Shown one piece after another: positions 18,675 through 27,334 of a stretch of DNA of 64,000 nt. The notes below the pieces were generated by a model, which was not told the DNA's origin, ran no database searches, and saw only the letters and a program-made list of their open reading frames with translations. Source of the stretch: Tardiphaga sp. P9-11 (lineage in GTDB: Bacteria; Pseudomonadota; Alphaproteobacteria; Rhizobiales; Xanthobacteraceae); assembly GCF_008329525.1 (NCBI RefSeq), contig NZ_NPKQ01000003.1, forward strand, positions 248,001 to 312,000, in the 5' to 3' direction. The position numbers and the translations under genes are program-made. Position 1 is the first letter of the stretch. Each line of letters begins with the position of its first letter.

Positions 18675-19931
18675 ATGAAAATGATCTGGATCTGGCAGCA
18701 GATTGAAAACGGCGCATGGCTGACCCTCGAACGCGTACGGGCTTACAGCCTGATTGTGCTCGCTTTGGGCGTTTTGGGTTTCGCTGGCTGGATTGCGGTC
18801 TCGGACGGCGCGATCGACCGCAATGGCAAACCGATCGGGACCGATTTTTCCAGCTTTTACGCTGCAGGATCGCTCGCCCTTGAGGACAAGGCCGCCAACG
18901 TCTACGACGCCGCCGCGCACTACGCCCGTCAGCAGCAGATGTTCGGGACCACGACACCATACTACGCTTGGTACTACCCGCCGATCTTCCTGCTCGTCGC
19001 CGCGCCGCTGGCGCTGTTGCCGTATCCGCTCGCGCTGGCTCTGTGGCAGGGGCTGAGCCTGCTGTTCTATCTCGGGGTAATCGCTGCCATTCTGCGCCGC
19101 AGCACTTTGCCCGCTGCCATCCGGCGGACTTGGTGGCCGGTGGCGCTGGCCTTCCCCGCCGTGTTCATCAATCTCGGCCATGGCCAGAACGGGTTTCTCA
19201 CCGCGGGCCTGTTCGGTGCCGCGCTGCTGGCTTTGACGCAACGGCCTTATCTCGCCGGCATGCTGTTTGCGCTGATGGCCTACAAACCGCAATTTGCGCT
19301 GGTCGTCCCGCTGGCTCTGCTGGCTGGGGGCCAGTGGCGCTGCATCGCCGCCGCCGTGGTGACGGTGATCGCGCTGGTCGGCATCACCAGCGCTTTGTTT
19401 GGCATCGAGAGCTGGACCGCGTTCGCCATGACCGCTGAACTGCCACGCAAGCTGCTGCTCGAGCAGGGCGAGGTCGGCTTCGCCAAACTGCAAAGCGCGT
19501 TTGCTGCGATCCGGATATGGGGTGGCAACATCGCGCTGGCTTATCTCGTGCAGGGCTTCGTATCCGTCGCGGTGATCGGCAGTGCGGTCTGGATCTGGCG
19601 CATATCGCGCGACATCAATCTCAAGGCAGCAGTCCTGCTGATCGCGACCTTGCTGGCGTCGCCGCATGTACTCGACTACGATCTGATGCTTCTGGGACCG
19701 GCAATCGCCTTCATGGTAGCGGTCGGACTTGGCGGCGGATTTCGCAGCTACGACATCACGCTGTTGGCAGCAGCGTGGATCGCACCACTGCTGACGCGCT
19801 CGGTGGCCAGCGCAACGGGAATCCCCCTCGGACTAATAGTCGTCGCGGCGCTGTACGTCATGACTGTCCGCCATGCTTTGATGAATCGCCGTGGTGTGAT
19901 GACGGCCCGCGAACAGATCGCAGCAGCGTGA
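18675..19931 (+). CDS. GT87/DUF2029 polytopic membrane glycosyltransferase
   Basis: A 418-residue membrane protein with about ten hydrophobic segments. The first extracytoplasmic loop has GTDFSSFYAAGSLA with the acidic residue typical of GT-C enzymes, then AWYYPPIFLLVAAPLALLPY, NLGHGQNGFLTAGLFGAALL and ALMAYKPQFALVVPLALLAG, all hallmarks of the GT87 (DUF2029) family. Characterised relatives use polyprenyl-phosphate mannose or arabinose donors. Acceptor and donor are unknown here. It stands alone between the divergent aspartate aminotransferase and a GST. Confidence 0.85.
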   Translation: MKMIWIWQQIENGAWLTLERVRAYSLIVLALGVLGFAGWIAVSDGAIDRNGKPIGTDFSSFYAAGSLALEDKAANVYDAAAHYARQQQMFGTTTPYYAWYYPPIFLLVAAPLALLPYPLALALWQGLSLLFYLGVIAAILRRSTLPAAIRRTWWPVALAFPAVFINLGHGQNGFLTAGLFGAALLALTQRPYLAGMLFALMAYKPQFALVVPLALLAGGQWRCIAAAVVTVIALVGITSALFGIESWTAFAMTAELPRKLLLEQGEVGFAKLQSAFAAIRIWGGNIALAYLVQGFVSVAVIGSAVWIWRISRDINLKAAVLLIATLLASPHVLDYDLMLLGPAIAFMVAVGLGGGFRSYDITLLAAAWIAPLLTRSVASATGIPLGLIVVAALYVMTVRHALMNRRGVMTAREQIAAA

Positions 19932-20112
19932 TCTTCCATTGCGGAATGCTGCCTGACATACATTTTTCTCAATCCAGACTGCTGCAGCCGTTTTCGACTT
20001 TTTCCATTTCTTGGGCCTTGCGACAGGCTCGCATCAGCATCATTGTCTAACCGCGAAACGCGCTGGCCAATCGCGCAGTTGTCCTGACCTGAAATGAATT
20101 GAACGCCTGCGA

Positions 20113-20766
20113 ATGTACAAACTCTATTCGATGCAGCGCTCTGGCAATAGCTACAAGGTTCGCCTCGCGCTGGCGCTCCTGAGCGCGCCCTATCGCGCCA
20201 TCGAAGTGGACATTCTGCGTGGCGAGAGCCGTACCCCGGAATTTCTGGCCAAGAATCCGAGCGGTCAGGTGCCGTTGCTCGAGATCGCTGAAGGCCGCTA
20301 TCTCGCCGAGTCCAACGCCATTCTCTGGTATGTCGCAGTCGGCACGTCTCTGGCGCCGGAATCGCGGATGGACCGCGCCGAAGCCATGCAGTGGATGTTC
20401 TTTGAGCAGCACGCGCTGGAGCCGAACCTCGGCGCCGCCTATTTCTGGCTGTGCCTGGTGCGCGGCGGTCGCGACCTGCAGACCCATGCGCTGGACGACT
20501 GGATGGAGCGTGGCTATGCCGCGCTGCAGGTGATGGAGAATCACCTCAAGACCCAAGACTTTTTCGCCGCGGGCCAGCTGACCATCGCGGACATCGCGCT
20601 GTACGGCTACACCCACGTCGCCGAGAAATGCGATTTCGATCTGTCCAGCTTCCCGGCAATCCGCCGGTGGCTGCGCCTGGTGGAAACCCAGCCCGGCTTC
20701 ATCTCCATGGACTGGCACCCGACCTCGTCGGAATACGATACTTTGGACGTCGTAGCCGACGTCTGA
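20113..20766 (+). CDS. Glutathione S-transferase family protein
   Basis: A 217-residue cytosolic GST: thioredoxin-like domain (about 1-78) with SMQRSGNSYKVRLAL, cis-proline site NPSGQVPLLEIAEG and ESNAILWYVA; helical domain ending LTIADIALYGYTHVAEKC, the usual N-capping box. It is of the same class as the GST at 2460-3041. Monocistronic as far as the spacing shows. Substrate unknown. Confidence 0.9.
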   Translation: MYKLYSMQRSGNSYKVRLALALLSAPYRAIEVDILRGESRTPEFLAKNPSGQVPLLEIAEGRYLAESNAILWYVAVGTSLAPESRMDRAEAMQWMFFEQHALEPNLGAAYFWLCLVRGGRDLQTHALDDWMERGYAALQVMENHLKTQDFFAAGQLTIADIALYGYTHVAEKCDFDLSSFPAIRRWLRLVETQPGFISMDWHPTSSEYDTLDVVADV

Positions 20767-20906
20767 GCCCTGGAATAGCGGGCACAAGTACTTCGAATGC
20801 CATCTTCTTGCCATGATTGCGGCCATTCCCGCCCAAATCTCGCCCGCCGCAATTGCGAACGTGTAGTACACGGGTGATTCGCCCGCGATTTGAAGGATTT
20901 ACGACC

Positions 20907-21080
20907 ATGATACGGTCGCTTCGCGTGGGTACAGGATTTCAGGCACACCCCACGTCCATTGCATCCACCCGATTGACCCACGCCGTCGCAGCGTCGCTCG
21001 CGGTTGGCTGCCTGTCGCTCTGCGTCATCGTCGCCCTCACCGTGATGTCGATCCGGGTGGCGAGCGCGATGCCGCTCTGA
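20907..21080 (+). CDS. Small single-span membrane protein
   Basis: A 57-residue frame starting MIRSLRVGTGFQAHPTS, with one strongly hydrophobic segment (AVAASLAVGCLSLCVIVAL) and a short end. GAAGGA lies nine bases before the ATG at 20907, the main reason to call it. No family is recognised. It precedes the sugar dehydrogenase gene by 82 bases on the same strand and could share its transcript. Moderate confidence because it is short. Confidence 0.5.
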   Translation: MIRSLRVGTGFQAHPTSIASTRLTHAVAASLAVGCLSLCVIVALTVMSIRVASAMPL

Positions 21081-21162
21081 CGGTCCCGACACTCCATAAA
21101 CATTCAGCCGCGATGCCGTACATCGCCCATGCAACCCGCGACTCCGTGATGGAGCCACTCCG

Positions 21163-22338
21163 ATGAAAAGGCCCGTGGTCTGGGTCACCGTAACGCTCAC
21201 GGCGGCTATCGTCGTGACCGCGACCCTGCTGATCGCCACGACCACCCGTGGCGAAAACACGTCGTTCGGCTCATCGGCCGGCAAGCTCGAGGTGCAGACC
21301 GTCGCCTCCGGCCTCACTCACCCATGGGCGCTGGCCTTTCTGCCCGAAGGCCGCATGCTCGTGACGGAGCGGCCCGGCCGTATCCGCATCGTCTCGCCGC
21401 ATGGACAGTTGTCGCCCGCGGTGAAAGGCGTGCCCGACGTGATGGCCACCGGCCAGGGCGGTTTACTCGACGTCATCACCGACAAGGACTACGCCCAGAA
21501 TAACACGATCTATTTCTGTTACTCGGAGCGATCGGGCAGTGGCGGCCGTACGGCCATCGCGCGCGGCAAGCTTGTCGACGGCACCGCGCCGAAAAATGAG
21601 CCAAGGCTCGACGACATGAAGGTGATCTTTCGCCAGGACGGTCCGCTGTCGTCCGGCAATCACTTCGGTTGCCGCATCACGCAAGCCCCCGACAGAAACC
21701 TGTTCGTCACGCTCGGCGAGCACTATAGCGGCCGCGATCAGGCACAGAGTCTCGATAATCATCTCGGCAAGCTGATCCACATCGCGCCGGATGGCTCGGT
21801 ACCGAAAGACAATCCGTTTGTCGGCCGCGACGGCGCCAGGCCGGAGATCTGGAGCTACGGTCATCGCAACCCGCAAGGCCTCGCCATCAATCCGGCGACC
21901 GGCGACTTGTGGGAGACCGAGCACGGCCCGCGCGGCGGCGATGAAGTGAACATCATCGGCAAAGGCAAGAATTATGGCTGGCCGGTGATCGGCTATGGCG
22001 TCGATTACTCTGGTGCCAAACTGCACGACACGACGTCGAAGGCGGGCATGGAGCAGCCGGTGAAATACTGGGTGCCGTCGATCGCCCCGTCCGGCATGAC
22101 GTTCTATACCGGCGATCTCTTCCCGCGCTGGCGCGGCAACCTGTTCACCGGCGCGCTCGCCGGCCAGATGCTGGTGCGGCTGCAGCTGAACGGGAATACC
22201 GTGAGTTCTGAAGAACGCATCCTGCAGAACCTCAACGAACGCATCCGCGACGTCCGGCAGGGACCGGACGGCGCGCTCTGGCTGCTGACGGATAGTTCAG
22301 CGGGGCGGATTTTGCGCGTTACGCCGGCCGGGAAGTAA
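21163..22338 (+). CDS. PQQ-dependent aldose sugar dehydrogenase (YliI type)
   Basis: 391 residues: a membrane-anchoring or signal segment (VWVTVTLTAAIVVTATLLI) and a six-bladed soluble glucose dehydrogenase-type propeller. Seen: GLTHPWALAFLPEGRMLVTE at the start, GQGGLLDVITDKDY, ITQAPDRNLFVTLGEHY, IWSYGHRNPQGLAINP, ETEHGPRGGDEVNI, GKNYGWPVIGYGVDYSG and WVPSIAPSGMTFY, all typical of the GSDH/YliI family. It should oxidise aldoses in the periplasm using PQQ and calcium. No pqq genes lie in this window, so cofactor supply cannot be judged. Confidence 0.9.
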   Translation: MKRPVVWVTVTLTAAIVVTATLLIATTTRGENTSFGSSAGKLEVQTVASGLTHPWALAFLPEGRMLVTERPGRIRIVSPHGQLSPAVKGVPDVMATGQGGLLDVITDKDYAQNNTIYFCYSERSGSGGRTAIARGKLVDGTAPKNEPRLDDMKVIFRQDGPLSSGNHFGCRITQAPDRNLFVTLGEHYSGRDQAQSLDNHLGKLIHIAPDGSVPKDNPFVGRDGARPEIWSYGHRNPQGLAINPATGDLWETEHGPRGGDEVNIIGKGKNYGWPVIGYGVDYSGAKLHDTTSKAGMEQPVKYWVPSIAPSGMTFYTGDLFPRWRGNLFTGALAGQMLVRLQLNGNTVSSEERILQNLNERIRDVRQGPDGALWLLTDSSAGRILRVTPAGK

Positions 22339-22352
22339 TCGGTCCCACAAAC

Positions 22353-22706
22353 TCACCACTTGTGGAAAATGAAGAACGCCCCGAGCGCGATGAAGGCAAA
22401 GCCCAGCGCGTGATTCCAGCCGAGCGGCTCCTTCAGATACAGCACCGAAAATGCCGCAAACACGACCAGCGTGATGACTTCCTGCATCGTCTTGAGCTGG
22501 GCGGCATTGTAGACCTCGCTGCCCCAGCGATTGGCGGGCACCGCAAGCCAGTATTCGAAGAAGGCAATGCCCCAGCTCACCATGACGACGAGGGACAGCG
22601 AGTGGTCCTTGAATTTGAGATGGCCATACCAGGCGAAGGTCATGAAAATATTCGAGGCCAGCAGCATCAAAATCGGCAGCAGCAGGGGCGGAATGGTGAA
22701 GGGCAT
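22353..22706 (-). CDS. DUF486 family small membrane protein
   Basis: 117 residues with four hydrophobic segments: LLLPILMLLASNIFMTFAW, LSLVVMVSWGIAFFEYWLAV, MQEVITLVVFAAFSVLYL and NHALGFAFIALGAFFIF. The AWYGHLKFK and FFEYWLAVPANRWG motifs mark the DUF486 family, which resembles small multidrug-type transporters; activity unknown. The ATG at 22706 (MPFTIPPLLL) gives the usual family length; 38 more codons are open upstream but unlikely to be translated. Confidence 0.88.
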   Translation of the reverse strand: MPFTIPPLLLPILMLLASNIFMTFAWYGHLKFKDHSLSLVVMVSWGIAFFEYWLAVPANRWGSEVYNAAQLKTMQEVITLVVFAAFSVLYLKEPLGWNHALGFAFIALGAFFIFHKW

Positions 22707-22914
22707 TCGATCGGGATCCTTTTCAAATCGCGGCGCTAACATTTGGAGGCCGGTGCTGGTTCCGGTGGCATCGATAGCATTTGAAGCGAACAAAGGGAAA
22801 ATGATGCCGCGATTCCCCACCCGCCGTTAGCGATACCACCGGGAAATTGTGGGCCTTTTTGCAACCAGCGGCCAACCTGCGTTTCTTACCTATGTACAGA
22901 CACAGGTGCGGCCG

Positions 22915-23511
22915 ATGCAGCACGACTGGCGACTGATTCTCGATCCGGGAATTGAAACGGTGATCATCGTGATCGCAGCCGTCGGGATCACCTTGGCGAT
23001 TCGCCTGTTGCGCTTGCGGCGCTCGGCCCGGGCTCGCGAATACGAACAGCACGCCACTGCCCAGCGCCTTTCCGCCGCGCTCGACAGGATCGACATTGGC
23101 ATCGTCCTGCTCAATGCCGACACCCGCGCCGAATTCATCAACCGCGCGTTTCGCGACTACTTCACGCTCCCCGACGAGAAAGCCGACAGCAAGCCACCGC
23201 TGATCGCGCTGATGTATCATGCGCGTGATACCCACGCTTACGCTCTCCCCGACGACGAGGTCGACAGCTTCATCGCCAGACGTGTCGAGATGATCCGCGC
23301 CGGCACTTCCACGCCGGCGACCTTGCGCCTCGCCAATGGTCGGGTGCTGCGGCTGAGTTGCGCCGTCCTGCCCGATGGTGGGCGGATGCTGAGCTACACT
23401 CCGGTGACCGACCTCATTCGTCACACTGACGAGCTCTCTGAGCGCGACTATTACCTGGCGCTGCGCGAAGGCGACGTATTCAGCTCCCACCGGCTGGACG
23501 CGGCCGAATAG
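22915..23511 (+). CDS. Membrane-anchored PAS-domain protein
   Basis: 198 residues from the ATG at 22915; a GTG at 22849 would add 22. One N-terminal transmembrane helix (ETVIIVIAAVGITLAIRLL), a short coiled linker and one PAS domain (about 55-175): ALDRIDIGIVLLNADTRAEFINRAFRDYFTL and LRLANGRVLRLSCAVLPDGG. This PAS type (PAS_7) usually sits before kinase or cyclase domains, but no output domain follows here. It may be a stand-alone sensor or scaffold. The ligand is unknown. Confidence 0.78.
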   Translation: MQHDWRLILDPGIETVIIVIAAVGITLAIRLLRLRRSARAREYEQHATAQRLSAALDRIDIGIVLLNADTRAEFINRAFRDYFTLPDEKADSKPPLIALMYHARDTHAYALPDDEVDSFIARRVEMIRAGTSTPATLRLANGRVLRLSCAVLPDGGRMLSYTPVTDLIRHTDELSERDYYLALREGDVFSSHRLDAAE

Positions 23512-23734
23512 AGCGCAACGCCACCTGTGGATATCCCGGGTTGTCATGGCGATGTCACTCGCCCCGGGTAGGCTCCTCATGCAGCCGGTTGCTTCCCCCC
23601 GTCGCCAATCGGGTGCTTCCCCAGCGGTCTCCGTCAGTTGCCGCGCTGACCGGGACCGCTTCTTTTTGCCGTGGTTTATCTTAATTCATGCAACTGACTT
23701 TGCCTGCGGAAGTCGGCCCCGGTATAACAAACCC

Positions 23735-24580
23735 ATGATCCGTTTCGCCGCCATCCTGCTCTCCTTGACCATGCTGACGCTGCTACTGGCGCCGTTTCAG
23801 CTGATCGCGCTGGCCTTCGGCCTGCGCTGGCAGCAGAGTATTCCGCATCTGTTTCACCGCATCCTTTGCGCGCTGATCGGGGTACGCATTCACGAAGTCG
23901 GCAAGCGGACGACGATCGCGCCGGTATTGATCCTCTCCAATCACGTCTCTTGGCTCGACATCGTCATCATCGGCGCCAGGGCGCGTGTGGTGTTCGTCGC
24001 CAAGAGCGAAGTCGCCAAATGGCCGGTGTTCGGCTGGCTAGCCAAGTTGCAGCGCACGATTTTTGTCGAGCGCGAACGCCGGCAGAAGACCGGCGCGACG
24101 GCGCAGGAAATCGGCGACCGCATGCTGTCCGGCGACGCGGTGGTCCTGTTCGCGGAGGGCACCTCCAGCGACGGCATGCGCGTGCTGCCGTTTCGCTCGG
24201 CACTCATCGGCTCGGTGCATCACGCGCTCGGCGATTCCACGCACCACAAGGAGATCACGGTACAGCCGATGTCGATCGCCTATGTCGGCTTCGGTGGATT
24301 GCCGGTCGGCCGCGCCTTTCGCGAAAACGTGGCTTGGTATGGCGACATCGATCTGATCCCGCATTTCATCGGCATCCTGTCGTCGGGCGCCATCGACGTC
24401 GTCGTAAGCTGGGGCGACGCCGTCGCCTATGACATGACCGCCGACCGCAAAACCATCACGCGCGACGCCGAACGTGTGGTGCGGCAGATGACGTCGGCCG
24501 CGCACCGCGCCGGCCCACCGAAGAAGACACCGAATCTCCCTGCCCTGAAGCCGCCTACGCCAGAGCCCGTCATCGCTTAG
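23735..24580 (+). CDS. 1-acyl-sn-glycerol-3-phosphate acyltransferase family protein
   Basis: 281 residues from the ATG at 23735, which opens with a hydrophobic anchor (AAILLSLTMLTLLLAPFQL). PlsC-type motifs: H70-x4-D75 in NHVSWLD, FVERERR after the second block, and FAEGTSSDGMRVLPF (139-153) for the glycerophosphate contact. It should acylate lysophosphatidic acid or a related lyso-lipid such as lyso-ornithine lipid (OlsA-like); the sequence does not decide. The upstream part of the open frame (from 23546) is not family-like. Confidence 0.87.
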   Translation: MIRFAAILLSLTMLTLLLAPFQLIALAFGLRWQQSIPHLFHRILCALIGVRIHEVGKRTTIAPVLILSNHVSWLDIVIIGARARVVFVAKSEVAKWPVFGWLAKLQRTIFVERERRQKTGATAQEIGDRMLSGDAVVLFAEGTSSDGMRVLPFRSALIGSVHHALGDSTHHKEITVQPMSIAYVGFGGLPVGRAFRENVAWYGDIDLIPHFIGILSSGAIDVVVSWGDAVAYDMTADRKTITRDAERVVRQMTSAAHRAGPPKKTPNLPALKPPTPEPVIA

Positions 24581-24677
24581 AGTCTTCGCGCAGGTGCCAT
24601 GATGCAGCGTATGTTGCCGCCGCATCGGGCCCGCGCCATAACCCTGTCCCGCGCTTTTTTCCTGACAGGGCACTCCC

Positions 24678-25619
24678 ATGCAAACTCGTAATCTCGGCCG
24701 TTCCGGCCTGCGTGTCTCCGCCGTCGGCCTCGGCTGCAACAATTTCGGCCAACGCACCGATCTGGAAACCTCGCGCAAGGTCATCCACAAGGCGATCGAT
24801 CTTGGCATCACTTTGTTCGACACCGCCGACATCTATGCCGGCATGGGCGGCTCCGAGACGGTGCTTGGCGAAGTGCTAGGCGATCGCCGCAAGGACATCG
24901 TGCTGGCGACGAAATATTGCAAGCCGATGAGCAATGACGGCAGCAAGCAGGGCGCCTCGCGCCGCTACATCATGAGCGCGGTGGAAGCGAGCCTGAAGCG
25001 GCTGAAGACCGACTATATCGATCTCTATCAGCAGCACGACTACGATGCGCTGACGCCCATCGAGGAAACACTGCGCACGCTCGACGACCTCGTGCGCCAG
25101 GGCAAGGTGCGTTACATCGGCAATTCCAACTTCCCGGCCTGGCGCATCGCCGAAGCCGAGATGGCCGCGCGCCAGATGGGCGTCGCGCCCTTTGTGTCGT
25201 GCCAGGACGAATACAGCCTCGTCGTCCGCGACATCGAGAAGGATCTGCTGCCGGCCGCGCAGCATTTCAATCTCGGCCTGCTGCCCTTCTTCCCGCTCGC
25301 CAACGGTCTGCTCACCGGCAAGTACAAGCCCGGCTCTGAGCCGCCTGCAGACTCACGCTTCGCCAAGGCGCCTGCCTTGCGCGATCGCTCCGCCACGCCA
25401 CGTAATCAGGCCATCGTCGAGAAGCTCGACGCCTTCGTGAAAGCTCGCGGCCACACGCTGCTCGAACTCGCCTTCTCCTGGCTCGCGGCCCGGCCGCAGG
25501 TCTCGAGCGTCATCGCGGGCGCGACGCGCGTGGAGCAGATCGAGCAGAATGTGAAGGCGGCGGAGTGGAAGCTGACGGCGGAGGAGATGGCGGAGATCGA
25601 TACGATTACGTTGGGGTAG
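24678..25619 (+). CDS. Aldo/keto reductase
   Basis: 313-residue NADPH-dependent TIM-barrel enzyme. The catalytic tetrad is visible: D in LFDTADIYAGMGGSE with its tyrosine, K in VLATKYCKP and H in YQQHDYDALT. Cofactor contacts are in the C-terminal AGATRVEQIEQNVKA segment. The type resembles YghZ/PdxI-like reductases; substrate unknown. It begins 97 bases after the acyltransferase gene on the same strand and could be cotranscribed. Confidence 0.92.
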   Translation: MQTRNLGRSGLRVSAVGLGCNNFGQRTDLETSRKVIHKAIDLGITLFDTADIYAGMGGSETVLGEVLGDRRKDIVLATKYCKPMSNDGSKQGASRRYIMSAVEASLKRLKTDYIDLYQQHDYDALTPIEETLRTLDDLVRQGKVRYIGNSNFPAWRIAEAEMAARQMGVAPFVSCQDEYSLVVRDIEKDLLPAAQHFNLGLLPFFPLANGLLTGKYKPGSEPPADSRFAKAPALRDRSATPRNQAIVEKLDAFVKARGHTLLELAFSWLAARPQVSSVIAGATRVEQIEQNVKAAEWKLTAEEMAEIDTITLG

Positions 25620-25637
25620 GACTACAAATCTAGCTGC

Positions 25638-25672
25638 GTAGCCCGGATGGGGCGCACCACCATCCGGGCTAC
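25638..25672. repeat. Perfect 13-bp intergenic hairpin
   Basis: GTAGCCCGGATGG (25638-25650), nine-base loop, CCATCCGGGCTAC (25660-25672). It sits between the convergent aldo/keto reductase and a small secreted protein gene and may terminate both. The GTAGCCCGGATG string is a well-known short intergenic repeat in many proteobacteria. Confidence 0.7.
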
Positions 25673-25679
25673 AGCCTAT

Positions 25680-26006
25680 TCAGCGACACTCACCGTATTT
25701 CCGTTGAATGCCCTTGGAATTATCGCCGCCGGTTACTTTTCGTCGCTTGCCGTCACCGCAGGAGACGTAGACGGTCTCGCCAGACGCGAGTGTACCTGGA
25801 GGGGGCTCATTCTCGAGCGCACCACCGCCCGCTGAGATACATTTGCGATACGCTATGGCCGGCCCCGAGGGGACTGATCGTGCGCGCCACTGCTCTGCAG
25901 TAAATCCATTCTTGGCCATGCATGCCTGCGATTTGGCACTCTGCGCCGGAGCCGCGACTGGGAAAAGTAACAAAACAAATGCAGCAAGAATAATTTGTCG
26001 TCTCAT
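25680..26006 (-). CDS. Small secreted cysteine-containing protein, unknown function
   Basis: 108 residues from the ATG at 26006 (GGAGG five bases upstream), with signal peptide MRRQIILAAFVLLLFPVAAP ending at AQS. The mature part has four cysteines (QACMAKNG, YRKCISAGG, VYVSCGDGKRR, YGECR) suggesting two disulfides in the periplasm. No known family. It lies between a hairpin repeat and the DUF1501 gene. Confidence 0.65.
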   Translation of the reverse strand: MRRQIILAAFVLLLFPVAAPAQSAKSQACMAKNGFTAEQWRARSVPSGPAIAYRKCISAGGGALENEPPPGTLASGETVYVSCGDGKRRKVTGGDNSKGIQRKYGECR

Positions 26007-26107
26007 GGGCCCCTCCAATAGAAATTAGTGGGCCAAAGAATATCTATTCCTGCGATTCGATAAACCAAAAGTTGCGCTTTAAGCGCAGCTCGCTCCGTGC
26101 AGCCCCT

Positions 26108-27334
26108 TTAAGCAACCAATCCCTTCGCCGGCTTCACCAGCGCGCTATCAGGAAACACCTGCTCGGCCAGTGCACGCTCGCTGATGCCGAGGTGATCGTG
26201 CAGCACGCCCTTGAAGATAGCGCGCAGATCCGTGGTCGGAGCGAGATCGCGGGCTTCATAAAGCTTGCCATTCGCGAGGCCCGGCCAGTCCGCAATCACC
26301 CGGCCGCCCTTGATCGCGCCGCCCGCCAGCAACGCAATCGTGCCGGTGCCGTGATCTGTGCCGGCAGTCCCGTTGATCTTCGCAGTGCGACCGAACTCGG
26401 TGGCGACGACGACGATCGTGTCCTTCCAATGCGTACCCAACCCGCTCTCGAATTCCGCCAGCGCGCCATCGAGCCCACCGAGCAGTTGCGCCAGACGGCC
26501 GACCGGCCCGCCTTCCTGCGCATGGGTATCCCAGCCATCGAAAGCCAACGCTGCGATGCGCGGGCCGTCATCGGCAGCCATCAGTTTCGCCGCGCCGCGC
26601 GCGACCTGCCGCATCGCCTCGACGGCATTGCCGCCACCCTTCGGCTTCATCGCATCACCAACGGCAATCTTGTCGAGCTTCAGACCTTGCGACAGCGCCG
26701 TCGCTAAAGCGGGATCACGATCCTGATACAATTGCATCAGCCGCATCGCCGTATCATCGGCCGCATTCGGCAGATTGACCGGCGCCCAGCCGACCGTTGG
26801 CGCGGCACCACGCAGCACCAGCGGGGTCGTGGGCCCGATCGCGAGACCTGACGAGACGCGCTCGCCGCGCGGCAGCGATTCAATGGCGCGGTTGAGCCAG
26901 CCGGACTGCACCCGGCCGGGACCGGCATAGCCGCTCTCCAGCACGTCCTGCCCGTCGAAATGCGAGCGCTCGCGATAGGATGTCGCCACCGCATGGACGA
27001 CAGCCGCCTTGTTATCGCGATACATCCGCGCGAATTCCGGCATCGCCGGATGCATGCCGAAGAACGAGTCCAGCGCGATGGCGGCATTCGGGCCGTCTTT
27101 TGCCAGCGCAATCGAGCCATGCAGGGCGGCATAATCGGGATCGCCGAGCGGTGCGACGGTCGCGAGGCCATCGAGCGCACCGCGCAGGATCACCACGACC
27201 AGGCGCGGATCGCGCGCGTCGGCGGCGCGGGCAAATTTCGGCAGATAGGCCCAGGCCGCAAAGGCTGCGCCTGACAGCAAGAGCGATCGGCGCGTGGGGC
27301 CGAGCATGCGGCTTTCACAGCAGTCCATCGTCAT
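26108..27334 (-). CDS. DUF1501 family Tat-exported protein
   Basis: 408 residues if started at the ATG at 27334; the second ATG two codons on (27328) is better placed relative to GAGGAG. The N-terminus has a twin-arginine signal (PTRRSLLLSGAAFAAW, cut near ARAAD). Family motifs: LVVVILRGALDGLATVAPLGD, GMHPAMPEFARMY, RSHFDGQDVLESG, FDGWDTHAQEGG and VVVATEFGRTAKINGTAGTDHG. DUF1501 proteins resemble alkaline-phosphatase-like hydrolases; the substrate is unknown. The ATG overlaps the TGA of the DUF1800 gene (ATGA), so the pair is translationally coupled. Confidence 0.9.
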   Translation of the reverse strand: MTMDCCESRMLGPTRRSLLLSGAAFAAWAYLPKFARAADARDPRLVVVILRGALDGLATVAPLGDPDYAALHGSIALAKDGPNAAIALDSFFGMHPAMPEFARMYRDNKAAVVHAVATSYRERSHFDGQDVLESGYAGPGRVQSGWLNRAIESLPRGERVSSGLAIGPTTPLVLRGAAPTVGWAPVNLPNAADDTAMRLMQLYQDRDPALATALSQGLKLDKIAVGDAMKPKGGGNAVEAMRQVARGAAKLMAADDGPRIAALAFDGWDTHAQEGGPVGRLAQLLGGLDGALAEFESGLGTHWKDTIVVVATEFGRTAKINGTAGTDHGTGTIALLAGGAIKGGRVIADWPGLANGKLYEARDLAPTTDLRAIFKGVLHDHLGISERALAEQVFPDSALVKPAKGLVA